DNA of 64,000 bases, taken from NCBI GenBank assembly GCA_025677825.1, contig JAIXMO010000001.1:992001-1056000 (forward strand). The letters run 5' to 3'. The translations under genes were made by a program, and so were the position numbers. Shown here in pieces: positions 48,358 to 59,474 of this stretch. The notes beneath the pieces are model-generated. The model worked only from the letters and a program-made list of their open reading frames with translations, was not told the origin of the DNA and did not search any database. Source of the DNA: Helicostylum pulchrum. Its lineage: Eukaryota > Mucoromycota > Mucoromycetes > Mucorales > Mucoraceae. Every line of letters begins with the position of its first letter. The stretch's first letter is position 1.

Positions 48358-50529
48358 ATGAATACTCAAAAACCTTTTCCTACAGCTACTTCTGATACTG
48401 GATTTCTTCAAGTATAATAACACGAGTTATACACACACATACGATACTGATACATACAATAGGAACCACCACACTTGAAAAATCAATACGAGGATGACAT
48501 TGTATTTAAAAACATTTTAAAAAAAAGTTTGCCTGCTTCTGTATTGGCTGAAATTGAACCTGATCTCTCTCGATTTGGTGATCGAGTAACTAAAGGTACA
48601 CACGGTAACTTTTTCTTAGATGGAAATTTAACACTTTTATTCAATTAGATATTCTTGTGATGGGTGATAATGTAGATACACCTAATAATCATCCTCAATT
48701 AAAGCAGTATGATGCTTGGTGCAGAAGAGTAGATGAAATTTCAACAGCGCAAGGGTGGAAAGAGTTAAATGATGTAGCTGCTGAAGAAGGGTAAACTTAA
48801 GGGTTTTTTTTTTCGATGTATCGCATGGTAATAATTTATTTTTTATTTAGTTTGATTGCCATTGCGTACGAGAGAAAATATGGCCAGTATTCTCGTATTT
48901 ATCAATTCGCAAAGCAGTACCTTTATATGCCTTCTTCTGCCATGTATTCTTGTCCTTTATCTATGACAGGTAAATATAAAGAGACTACTATAATATAGAT
49001 ACATATTTTAATTTTTTTTTGTGTAGATGGTGCTGCTCGTGTAATTGAAATATTAGGAACAGAAGAAATGAAAAACACTTACTATACTCGACTGACAAGG
49101 TAACACCCTTTTTACTTGAATCAAATGAACCTTTTTTAAAAAAATAATATTTATGATAGCCGAGATCCCAGAAAATTTTGGACAAGTGGACAATGGATGA
49201 CAGAGCGCCCTGGTGGCAGTGATGTTGGACAGTCAGAAACCCAAGCGGAATTAACTGAAGGATCAACATGGTCTATTTCAGGATTCAAGTGGTTCTCTAG
49301 TGCCACTACTGCAGATTTAACCATGTTGTTGGCAAGAACCATCGACCCTAAAGACGGTACTGTTCGTACAGGCAGTAAAGGTCTTTCACTTTACGTTGCT
49401 GAAATGAGACAACCTGACGGTCAATTAAACGGTGTAAGAGTGCATCGCTTAAAGAACAAGTATGGTACGAAAGGTTTACCTACTGCTGAACTTCAATTAA
49501 GTGGAATGAAAGCTAAAATGGTAAAATTTATATACATTTTTTTTTAATAATCCACTCACACAAAAACAAAAGCTTGGAAATCCTGGTCGTGGTGTACCTG
49601 GTATCGCTTCCATTCTTAACATTACACGTATCTATGCTTGTTTGGGGGTCGTATGTGCTCTTCGCCGATGCCTCGCTATTGCAAAAGACTTTGCGTATAA
49701 ACGTCATGCGTTTAATAACACGTTGGATAAAACACCTCTTCATATTACAACACTTGCCGAATTAGAGCTTATTTTCCGCGCAGGAGCACAGATTTCTTTC
49801 TACTGCGTAGAGTTGTTAGGTCGTACGGAATGTGTTGAGCAAAGTGAGGGAGATGCAGCTATTCTTCGTTTCTTGACACCGATTGCGAAAGCGTATGTGT
49901 GCAAGATCGGTGTTAATGCGTGTAGTGAAGCCATGGAAGCTCTGGGTGGACAAGGGTACATGGAAGACGTCGGTATTGGACGTCAGCTTCGTGATGCTCA
50001 AGTAAATACTATTTGGGAAGGAACAACTAATGTATTGTCTATGGATGTTGTTCGTGTTATGAAGGAGACAAAGGGGCAGTGTCTTGTTACCTTTGAAAAC
50101 GTAAGTGCAAATCATTCGATGTACTACTATTTTTTTTATTTTTTATTTACTTGGATTATTATTTAGATGATTAAAGAAAAAATTAATCGGTCAGTTCAAA
50201 CAAGTTCAAAATTATCAGAAGCAGCAAAGTCTGTTGAGATTGCATTAGATAATATTAAACAGTTTGTCAAGGCAACCACTAGCAAAATCGAAATGGAATC
50301 GAATGCTCGACAATTGACGTTTGCGTTAGGCCGAACACTTGCGGGCGCTTTGCTTATCGAACAAGCTGCTTTTGATGTAGCTAATAACATCGAAGGAGCG
50401 GAACAAGATGTATTTGTTGCCAATCGTTGGTGTTGTGTACGTGAATTCACTCAAGAGTTGATTCCTATTAATACGAGTCTTGTGCTTGAAGAAGCGAAAA
50501 TTGTTTTTGGGTCAGCTGCTAAAATTTAA
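48358..50529 (+). CDS. Acyl-CoA dehydrogenase family protein (AidB/IBR3-like)
   Basis: Eight exons: 48358..48411, 48463..48595, 48649..48790, 48851..48969, 49027..49099, 49160..49520, 49573..50100, 50167..50529; 590 residues. The N-terminal helical domain has PASVLAEIEPDLSRFGDRV; the middle domain SGQWMTERPGGSDVGQSETQ; the FAD-contacting C-terminal domain LGGQGYMEDVGIGRQLRDA and NTIWEGTTNVLSMDVVR. The long N-terminal segment with bulky C-terminal extension fits the AidB-like subgroup rather than the short mitochondrial dehydrogenases. Substrate unknown. No clear mitochondrial signal and no C-terminal SKL (ends AAKI), so location is open. Confidence 0.9.
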
Positions 50530-50910
50530 AATAAAGAACTTGCATTGTTCTAGTATTTATGTTGTCCGTATTATGATTCTTTGTGGTTTTTTTTTTTTTT
50601 TTTTTTTTGCTTATAAATAGTCCCGTTTGAAAGAGTAACTTAAATTGTTTTGCTTTTTTAACTACAATTAAATTTTACACTACTACTTTAATCACTATTA
50701 TGGGAAACATCTGCACCACTCAAGATCCTGATCCTTGTCTTCCTCCCAGGGAATAATAATAAATAAAATTTAATAAATAAAATTTTAATATGTATACTCC
50801 CTTTTTGGCTTTTTTGTTTTATGATGTCTTATTACTGTCATTGTGACAGTTTTATACGTTCAAAGAGAAAAAAAAAAAAAAAAAAAAAAAAGGTTATCTT
50901 TCTTTAAGCA
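50530..50910. other. Intergenic, poly-T and poly-A tracts
   Basis: A T tract at about 50587-50608 and an A tract of about 20 bases just before the TSR4 start codon. An 18-codon frame at 50700 (MGNICTTQDPD) has a myristoylation-like start but is too short to support. Confidence 0.45.
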
Positions 50911-52339
50911 ATGTCTAATAAAAAGCAAATCAAGAAAGAAGCACCTGTACTTCTCGGTATTCCCGATGGAGAAATTGAGTTGGATAACGATGCTTATATC
51001 ACCAAACTTGGCGGTTTACCAGTAAGTTGAAGCAGTTACTGTAAAAAAAAAAAAAGGCTATTTTATTAAGCTCTCCTGGTTTTTTTTTTACCTTACTATT
51101 GTAGGTGTGGCTCGATCCTAAAACACCACCTTCTTCTAAAGTATGTCAGTGTCGTGTCTGTGGAGACAGCATGTACTTGATCTTTCAAAGTTATGTACCA
51201 TTACCTGATTCACCTTACCACAGAGTACTTTATGTATGGGGCTGCAATAAACGTTCTTGTATGAGAAAGGAGGGAAGGTAAATAAAAGAGAAGAGAGAGG
51301 GTTTTTGTTTGAGTAACTAACGATTTTACATAGTTTTTCAGTTGTTCGGTCTCAGGTAGTTGATCAAACTTATTTAAAAGCACAACGTCAAAAGGAAGAG
51401 GAAAAACGTAAAAAAGAAGAAAAGAAAAAGGCAGCTGTGGCAGCAGCTAATAACCAGAAATTTCAGTTGGGTGATTTATGGGGTAATTCAGCTGGATCGT
51501 TTGGTAATGCCAATAATACAGGCGGTGGCTTTGGAATGAAGCCAACAACGACTACAGGATTTGGTATGAAGCCTGCAACAACAGGATTTGGTATGAAACC
51601 AGCCACTACAACAGGATTCGGTATGAAACCTACAGCGGCGTCTATTGTTGGAAAGAAGAAGGAAGATAATACCCTCATTGATAAGATGCAGCAGTTGAAT
51701 ATTGTATCTGATCCTATTATAGACACAACACAATTACCACAATTTCCTGGACAGTACCTTTATATTGATGAAGAAAGAACGGATAATTACGACAATATGG
51801 GAATTGATATGAGTCGATATAAAGAGTATTTAGACATGGAAAAGGAATTATTAATGGAAGTAGATGAAGGAGGAGAAACATGGCAAGGCGAAACATACGA
51901 AAAGCAGCATTTACCTAGAGGTGTTGATAAACAGTTTAAAAAGTTTACAGAAAGAGTTGAATGCTCACCTTCTCAATGTGTGCGATATGGGTTTAGTGGT
52001 CAACCCTTATTTTATTCTTCGCTAAGTCAACAACAACAACAATTGATTGCTAGTCATTGTAAACACTGTAATGGTCCTCGCGTATTTGAATTTCAACTTA
52101 TGCCTAATATTTTATCCATTTTACCTACAACTGAATATGCTACAAGAGAACAAAATGTTGAGAATTTAAGTGGAAAAGCAAAGAATATTGATACGAAGGC
52201 AGTTTTGGATAGTTGGAATGTAGGTATGGAATTTGGTACGATACTCGTTTTTGTGTGTCAAAAGGATTGTCATCCTGGAAATTTAGAAGATGTTGCTTAT
52301 GTAGAAGAAGCTATTGTAGTTCAATATGAAACAGAATAA
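50911..52339 (+). CDS. tsr4: TSR4/PDCD2-like ribosome biogenesis protein
   Basis: Three exons: 50911..51021, 51105..51277, 51334..52339; 429 residues. N-terminal half: LGIPDGEI, KLGGLPVWLDP, then a zinc-binding block CQCRVCGDSMYLIFQ...GCNKRSC. C-terminal half: QCVRYGFSGQPLF, CKHCNGPRVFEFQLMP and GTILVFVCQKDC. These two blocks define PDCD2/Tsr4, in yeast a chaperone for ribosomal protein Rps2 needed for 20S pre-rRNA processing. A basic coiled segment and four GFGMKP(T/A) repeats form the linker, an FG-like spacer not needed by the fold. Confidence 0.93.
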
Positions 52340-52409
52340 AATAAAATAAAAAAAATATACAAAGGAAAAAATATATTTATTGTTGTATATACAAATTGGT
52401 TAAACAGTT

Positions 52410-53057
52410 TTAAAACTTGTGCTTGATTTCTTTAGAAGCCTTTTCTCTAGTCTCATCGACGTAGTTTGCTGCCTTTTTAGCGCCTAATTTAGCTTCATCC
52501 TTGAGTTCATCAACAGAATGTCCAGATTTCTTAGCACCTAAACCTACAGCTTCTTTGGTCTTTTCAACGATATTTTCAACAGTCTTGACACCTTCCTTTA
52601 CAGATTCGATGATGGTCTTTTCAGAGGGAACCTTATGCTTGACGTTTTCGGCTTCCTTCTTTAATTCTTGTGTCTTTTGAGAAGCGTCTCTCTTTAATTC
52701 TTGTGATTTCTTTGAAGCAGTTTCAGCTACATTTTCAGCGTCATCCATGACGTGACTCACCTTGTTACCAAAATCCTTATTGACGGAAGCGACGTGTTGG
52801 GTTACGTTTTCTTTTAATTCTTCGGTCTTGTGTGTAGCAGCATTGGTGACCTTTTCAGCTTCGTTAATAGCATTGCTAACTTTCTTACCGACTCCCTTGT
52901 TCACGTCTTCTGCAACGTGTTTAGCCTTATCTACGACGGATTCACGGTAGAGAACAGATGAAAGGTGAAGAGAGGCCGCGGGGACACAGATGGGCTTGGA
53001 AACAGCAGTGGAACGACCAATAGCGGCAAAGAGAGTAGACTTGGTTAAGAAGGACAT
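52410..53057 (-). CDS. LEA-like helical repeat protein, probably mitochondrial
   Basis: Single exon of 215 residues from the ATG at 53057 (an upstream in-frame ATG at 53153 is in the leader and would put a hydrophobic run before the targeting signal). The first ~35 residues are a mitochondrial-type presequence (MSFLTKSTLFAAIGRSTAVS). The rest is Lys/Glu/Ala-rich amphipathic helix with 11-residue periodicity (KKSQELKRDASQKTQELKKE, KTVENIVEKTKEAVGLG), as in group 3 LEA/LEA_4 proteins, which protect membranes and proteins against drying and stress. Convergent with tsr4, 70 bases apart. Confidence 0.8.
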   Translation of the reverse strand: MSFLTKSTLFAAIGRSTAVSKPICVPAASLHLSSVLYRESVVDKAKHVAEDVNKGVGKKVSNAINEAEKVTNAATHKTEELKENVTQHVASVNKDFGNKVSHVMDDAENVAETASKKSQELKRDASQKTQELKKEAENVKHKVPSEKTIIESVKEGVKTVENIVEKTKEAVGLGAKKSGHSVDELKDEAKLGAKKAANYVDETREKASKEIKHKF

Positions 53058-53308
53058 TTTTGTGTGTGAGGTTATTTTAATTGTAATAATTATATAAAAA
53101 AGAAAAAGAAAAAAATGTATGGGTTTACGTGTATTTATATTATATGCAAACAAATCTCCCTATACGTCATGATGACAACAACTAAAGAAAAAAACAAATT
53201 TTGCAGCTGCAGAGCGGTAGTTTAACACACAAATACATCACTTTTCGGTCATTTTAAACCTTTTTTTTTTTTAATTTTTTACACTTAATTTTTTTTTATA
53301 AGTTAAAG

Positions 53309-53993
53309 ATGAGCGCACTAAATAAAGATGGACAACATGCTCGTACGAACAACCAAGCTACTTATAGAGATTTAGTTATTTTCGAAGAACGATTACGTGG
53401 AAATATGACAAGACTTGTAAAAAGAAAGAGAAAATACGAGAGTAAAATAAAAGAAAAAATAATAATACTAGTATAATTCAAATAAAACTAAAACTAAAAT
53501 AGGTTTATTGGTTAGTCTATTCATCATTTTAACATATTTCTTTTATGCTGTATTTCTTGACCCAAGCAAGGTAAAAAAAAAAAAGTTTATTACAGCTATA
53601 TTTGTGTGTATATTTAATTGATTATTTTGTTTTCTTTTTAGGTTTTCATGTTCCACTTGATCAATACAGTTGCTTTGTTGGCAGTTGCAGGAGGACTTGT
53701 GTTCTTTTATCGATCGGGAATGTACTCGGAAAAGATTGTATACGCACAAAAGTAAGCAATTCTTGTGATATAAAGAACAAAAAAAAACTCATTATTATAC
53801 TAGATTTGTACCTCATTGTAATAATGCTTTACAAGCATTTAATCTAGAATTTAACAGACAAGGAAAATCATCAGGTGGTTTAAGCTTTTTATCAAAAATA
53901 CCCAAGCAATTTCAAGAAGGCTTTGAGTCTTATCGTAAGCAATATCATCAACGAAAGAAGGCAAGACAAGCTAAATTAAAGAAATCTTTATAA
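53309..53993 (+). CDS. spo7: Spo7-like subunit of the Nem1-Spo7 phosphatase complex
   Basis: Four exons: 53309..53441, 53503..53570, 53642..53751, 53804..53993; 166 residues. N-terminal TYRDLVIFEERLRGNMTRL is the Spo7/CNEP1R1 signature; two membrane segments follow (LLVSLFIILTYFFYAVFL and FHLINTVALLAVAGGLVFFY). A basic tail ends the protein. The complex sits at the nuclear envelope/ER and dephosphorylates the phosphatidate phosphatase Pah1/lipin. Its stop is 33 bases from the convergent SDHAF4 gene. Confidence 0.88.
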
Positions 53994-54026
53994 TAAAATA
54001 CACATATAATACCCTTTTTTATTTAT

Positions 54027-54311
54027 TTAAAAATCTGTTACTCTTCCTCCAAAACTCCAATCGTTATGTTTGACAGGTTCATTTTTTGGGCCATTTACTT
54101 CACCAGTTTTTGGGTTAACATCACCACTGAATTCAGGTGTGAGCTTTTTCGGGGCATCTTGATGTAAATCAGTACCATTGCTACTGGCGTTACTCTCTTG
54201 CTTCTTGCGAATTAAGTCGAGCATTTCCTTTTGTTGCGCTTTATTACCGATAGGAATAGGTCCTGCTCTATTTAAAGAACTGTATGTACGACGTGTAATT
54301 TGTCTAAGCAT
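54027..54311 (-). CDS. sdh8: Succinate dehydrogenase assembly factor 4
   Basis: Single exon, 94 residues. A basic mitochondrial presequence (MLRQITRRTYSSLNRAG) is followed by a flexible middle and the strongly conserved C-terminal end GDVNPKTGEVNGPKNEP and WSFGGRVTDF that defines SDHAF4/Sdh8 (DUF1674). It binds flavinylated Sdh1 during complex II assembly in the mitochondrial matrix. Confidence 0.95.
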   Translation of the reverse strand: MLRQITRRTYSSLNRAGPIPIGNKAQQKEMLDLIRKKQESNASSNGTDLHQDAPKKLTPEFSGDVNPKTGEVNGPKNEPVKHNDWSFGGRVTDF

Positions 54312-54976
54312 GATTCAAACTGTTTACAACAAAAAGAGAAAAAAAAAACCACAATATGCCGGGGTGTTAATATTTTATTCAATCTTTTTTTGCGCTCACA
54401 CACATGTGAAAAAGTTTCCTGCGCAAGCCAAGTAGATCCCGGTATATGTAGTCCCAGCGATATCTTTTAACTGCATAAGATCTACTATATTCTATTCGAG
54501 TCGATACCGTCGATAATTACGCTAACGCAGTATACTGCTTACAAACGAGAACTACCTTCGTTAACAGTCTGACCTAAATATCTTGTGTTAGATTATACTA
54601 TGTCACCTTTCATATAAAAAACTATAATCATTCAAACCAGTATATGTAAAATTTAAACAGGTTCTATTTACTTGGCGGATTACTTTTTAACCCGCCAGAT
54701 CGCAAAGATTGTTGTCTTCCGATGTCCCGACACCTTTTTCGATCTGAAAGAGTACAAAATTGCCAAGGAAATCATAACCACAGCAACTACAGAGAGAGAA
54801 ATTGTTAAAAAAAAGATAACAACATTTGAAACACATGTGATTATAAGTAAACACGGCGTTTCAAATAAGGTAAAATATTTTTATTTATAAAGGGAAGCGA
54901 GAACGAGAAAAAGGGCTTTTTTTTCTTCTTTGCTTTTCTCTCATTTGTAATTGTAAAAAAAAAAGATCAATAGTAA
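54312..54976. other. Intergenic, no supported gene
   Basis: A 72-codon rightward frame at 54672-54890 has a protein-like middle (RCPDTFFDLKEYKIAK) and a donor-like AAGGTAAAAT, perhaps an old transposon remnant, but nothing confirms it. Confidence 0.4.
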
Positions 54977-56569
54977 ATGACAAGTATAAGAAGGAAACCT
55001 TTAAAGGTAGTAACGGATAGTGAGGATGATCAATCAGACTCAAGACAAAGAAGAGACTTACACTTGACAAGTAAAAGAGTTTCAATAATACAAGAAGAAA
55101 AGGAGGAGAAAAAAAAGCATGTATATCAAGGCTATTCACATACATTACCTATTCATACACTCACAAAAGCATCTGTTCTATCAAAAGAAGCACCACCAGA
55201 GAACTATAGTGGTTTCTTGAGACTTGGAAGTATGTACTTTTTACAGCAGCAGAATGCTTTATTTTTTTATTAATATTTATATATTTAGTGCTTGTGTTGG
55301 GTGCCAGTAACATTAGATTAGTGATTGAAAATTGGATGAAATATGGTCTTTTGATTGGAATCCCTCATAGTTATATACCCTATAGAGATTATGGTCTCTT
55401 CTTTTTTGCTTGGCTGTGTGTGCCACTCAGTTTAACCATCTCACTTGTAGTTGAATATGGTATGGGTAAATTAGCTATTCATGCCAAGGACGCTAAACCT
55501 GATTTCTTAAAAAAGTTGTCCATCTTGGAACGTGTCGTTGCACTTACTCATGTATCACATCTCATCTTTCTATTAACTTTTCCCTCGTATATTACTTACA
55601 CTCAAATCTATCATCCCATGGGTAAGTTTTAGATAGAAAATCAATTTTTAGTTAGTTTTAACCTTTTTTTATATATATACAATAGTTGGTTCTGGCTTGC
55701 TGGTGATTTGTTTAATTACGTTTTTAAAATTGACATCATTTGCTTTGGTAAATAACGAGTTAAGAGACGCATTTGTGTGTGGTAAAACTGAAGACTTTTA
55801 TACACCAGATGTTGCTTATCCCAATAACGTAAATGCAAAGAACTTGTTATACTTTTTTTTCGCACCTACGTTATGTTATCAACCTTCTTACCCTCGGTCA
55901 CCTAAATTCCGTAAAACATTCTTTATGAAACGTGTTGGAGAGTTAATTACGTGTCTTGTGATGATGTACGTTTTAACAGAACAATATGCCAAACCTACTT
56001 TAGCAAACTCAATTAAAGCACTGGAAGAAAAGAATTTTGTTACTATTGTTGAACGTGTCTTGAAACTATCTACTACAGCTGTGGTGATTTGGTTATTGAT
56101 GTTTTACGCTTTATTTCATGCATTTTTAAACGCCCTAAGTGAAGTATTAAGATTTGGAGATAGAACGTTTTATTTGGCTTGGTGGAACTCGGGTAATTTG
56201 GCTACTTATTGGCGTCTCTGGAACCGACCCGTTTATCTCTTCTTTAAAAGACACGTTTATATTCCTGCTGTTCAACGTGGTGTACCCCCCGCTGCTTGTC
56301 AATTAATCGTCTTTTTCGTCTCCGCTGTATTGCACGAAGTTTTAGTTGGTATTCCAACTCATTCCATTACTGGTTTTGCCTTTTTTGGTATGCTCGGTCA
56401 AATCCCTTTAATTGCAATCACCCATCCTTTGGAAAAGTGGAGAGGCAAAGGTACTGCGCTTGGTAACACTATCTTTTGGATCGTCTTTTGTGTGGTTGGT
56501 CAACCTACCATTGCCTTGTTGTATTATTACCAATGGACCGCCACTCATAAAATAGTTACTGCCGCTTAA
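54977..56569 (+). CDS. DGAT1-type diacylglycerol O-acyltransferase (MBOAT)
   Basis: Three exons: 54977..55229, 55289..55621, 55686..56569; 489 residues. A hydrophilic N-terminus with a Lys/Glu-rich stretch precedes about nine membrane segments. Motifs: ASNIRLVIENWMKYG, SFALVNNELRDA, FFAPTLCYQPSYPRSP (typical DGAT1), LAWWNSGNLATYWRLWNRP, and SAVLHEVLVGIP with the catalytic His near 412. These separate DGAT1 from the sterol acyltransferases. It makes triacylglycerol from diacylglycerol and acyl-CoA in the ER, important in oil-storing Mucorales. The conserved FYxDWWN motif reads FYLAWWN at 357-363, an Asp-to-Ala change. Confidence 0.9.
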
Positions 56570-56661
56570 AAAATTAAATAAAAACGCGTTTTTTTTTATC
56601 CATCTTTTTTAAAAATAATCTAGAAAAAAAGTTTCATGCACAGAGCGTCTACTATACGAAC

Positions 56662-56692
<31 letters not shown>

Positions 56693-56878
56693 GCGTAGTG
56701 CCTATTTATATGTATAAACATGATATTATGTTAACAACATTGTACAAACAAAATAAATCAGTCCATTTCCCTCTCATGGCCTATTAAGATATATACGGCA
56801 CGATGGAAGTACTAAGTGAAAAAGGTCATTTCATTTTATTTTCGCAGTGAAAAAAGTACAGTGTGCGATGTGAAGGGG
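56570..56878. other. Intergenic 3' flank of the DGAT1-type gene
   Basis: A T tract of about 26 bases at 56667-56692 and AT-rich sequence up to the TIR element; no gene seen. Confidence 0.45.
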
Positions 56879-59274
56879 TACAGTAGCGGCCCTATTTAGG
56901 GGTGGCCTGATTTAAAGGTAGGATCGATTTAAGGGTGGATTTCTCCAGAACATCTTCAGTCCCCCGGCTTTAACACCTCTATCACTACTATTCGATTTAA
57001 GGGTGGAATCCAAATTCACAGATAATAAAAAAAAGTCTTATTTAATTTATATAAAAGCGTCTAGTCTTCAAAAGTGTACAATCAAATGGATATTACTAAA
57101 ACAAAGAGATAACAATCAAACTGATAGAGAGAGGACAGTAACATATACTTGAACGGAGTGCGTATCAGCAGTGAATCTTTGGAAATTTAACTAGGAAAAG
57201 TAATTAAATACAGACTGTTGCTAAATGATGAAAGATTGGAAAGGAATGCAGTGTAAGCGAAATATAGTGAACACAAAGATATCTTTAAGTCCTATATATC
57301 ATAGCTAGCAGTTTTTAAATACACTGTTATGTGGTATTCTAATAAATAGCTTTGTACTATTTTAATTGCCATCAATAAAAAAATTAATTGAATAAAACAT
57401 AATTTTAATGTTTGGGCTCTTGCAGAAAACGATACACAGCATATTTTTTTGTACAATAGCTTGGGTTAGTTCAAGAGCTATTTAAACTATTATAATTCAT
57501 TATTGATCATTCGTTATTCTCTTAAAAACGCTTGTTTTAAAGTGAAGGTTTAGAAGTAACTTCTAAAAAAGGTCATTTTTCGGTGATCGAAAAGAGATAT
57601 TTTCATTGTATGATTAGACATCAGTAAATAATTCTTTTATCCAAGTTACTTTGTGAAAGTTACTCTTTAGAATGTTTTCTTTAATAAAAAAAATTGAAAA
57701 CTGCATGTTTTTTATATTTTTCTCGGTTTTTTGTTTTTTTCTTCAGTCGATGATTTTTAATTATTTTTGGCCATTTTGGAGGGTCAACCCCTTTTGTGTT
57801 TTTGTGGTTATTTTAAAATTACTCGATATCTACTTTTTTTATTTGTGGAAAAAACAATGATAATAAAGAACTCTTTTAGTCGCATCTAATACATTTAAAG
57901 TTATATTTTTACAAAAAATACTGACCGAGTAATCACTGTTTTAGACGCTTAAATTTGAGTTAAGCGGTTCTTAAAATAACGATTTCTTTAAAGCGTGTTT
58001 TCTGGCCCAGTTTTGATGTAGCACTTTTTTTTTTTGTATAAATCCAATTTTTATTATTAGATTATTAAAAGTCACATGTCAAAAGAGGGATGTGCAGTGG
58101 AAAAGTGGAAGAAAGCAGTAACATCGTATGACTTTTGACTGAGAAATTATTTAAGGTATTAGTGGGTGTGAAGGAGATTGAGTAGTTAAGGGATTAAGGT
58201 TGGCGAATCCAAGTTGATTTGATCAGTGTATTGATGGTAAATTTTGATGGCCGTACATACGACTTGATTCGGGATGAAAGGGATCTCATCGAACACGAAA
58301 CGCCAGTAATGAATCCAAATAGCTTCGAGAATTGATCCAAACAAAAAGGCGGGCGGCAAATTTGATTCAAAAAATTTCGGGAATCTGAAAGTATACAGAA
58401 TAGACGAGACTTGTTTAGCTGAGAGGAGGTGTAGTTGAGGTTGGCGAGGAAAAAGATATTGAAAGGATATTTTCCATATTTGCCATATCCTTTGGCAATT
58501 GATAAACATGTGTTCAGGATGTTGAAACGATTCGGTAGTGCAGAGTGGACATAAAGGAGATTGGACGATATCGGGCATTAGCCGGTGGGTGACTACACGA
58601 GTATTTATTTTGTTGTGCATTAGTTTATACCATATATTTTTGGCTTTAAACGTCAATTTTGTTTTCCAGAATTTACGCCAGGTGGTAGCAGTTATGCGAG
58701 ATACTGAGGGGTGATCAAATATGTAGCACTTTTATTTATGAACATCCAATATATAGTTTTTAAATATCTACATTCCGTGCTATAACCAAACACGGCAATA
58801 AAAAACTACATTTCAGATAATCGCGAAGCTCTGAAAATGGTTACACGATGTTACACTAAAAAAGTGTATTTTTTTACGCAAAAAAAAGGTCGAAAAGTAT
58901 GATTTAAAATGGATTAGAAGCGTTTAAACGAGCTCTATACTATCTATGTTTTTTCCACAAAGATAAAAAAAAATTGAATTAAAAGTAATTATAAAATAAC
59001 TACAAAAACACAAAAAGGTTGACCCCCAAAAATGAAAATCGAAAAAAAACAAAAAAGTTAGATTTTAATTTCTTTTATCAAAGACATATTTAAAACAACA
59101 GATTTGTATTAAATAACGTGGGTCCAAAAAGCGTTTCCTGTTTCTTTAAAAAATAAAAACCAATATTTATTATAACTGTTAATTTTAGCAGTGATTTCTT
59201 ACGTGAGTGATTATTTTAGCTCATGTATCCCACTGCACGCATTTCGGCCACCTTTAAATAGAGCCGCTACTGTA
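56879..59274 (+). mobile_element. TIR element copy 3, both ends present
   Basis: Left end TA|CAGTAGCGGCCCTATTTAGG; right end TTTAAATAGAGCCGCTACTG|TA. The termini are imperfect inverted repeats of about 28 bases, each bordered by TA, as expected for a Tc1/mariner or pogo-type DNA element with TA target duplication. Removing the nested LINE piece leaves about 1.7 kb. No transposase frame is seen, so it is non-autonomous. The interior is partly palindromic: AGGGTCAACCCCTTTTGTG near 57780 reappears inverted near 59007. Confidence 0.8.
58029..58720 (-). mobile_element. 5'-truncated LINE fragment inserted in the TIR element
   Basis: Inserted leftward and flanked by a 13-base direct repeat ATGTAGCACTTTT (58016-58028 and 58721-58733); uninterrupted copies of the host element have this site once. 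The T-run at the left edge is the poly-A tail of the minus-strand copy. The frame from 58719 to 58186 stays open and ends a LINE ORF2: IWYKLMHNKINTRVVTHRL and CPLCTTESFQHPEHMFINC form the reverse-transcriptase-associated zinc-binding domain. Only about 690 bases remain, so it cannot move by itself. Confidence 0.85.
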
Positions 59275-59474
59275 CCTGTTAAAAAAAACTGATGTCTTTA
59301 GTTAGCATCAACAAGTATTATTTGACTCCCCCCTTTTTCTTCTTTTTTCCTTGCGGCATCATTTCGAAAAAAAAAAAAAAAAACGTTTATATATTTTAAA
59401 AAGAGATAGAGAGAGTGGGGTGGTATATGTATTTACAAAAAGAAGAAAAAAGTGCATGTTAGAGAAGAGGTAGA

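Noticed and set aside
50700..50756. 18-codon frame beginning MGNIC
   Set aside because: Myristoylation-like start but far too short, and no in-phase following exon found.
54672..54890. 72-codon frame before the DGAT1-type gene
   Set aside because: No recognised domain, no supported partner exon; could be an old repeat.
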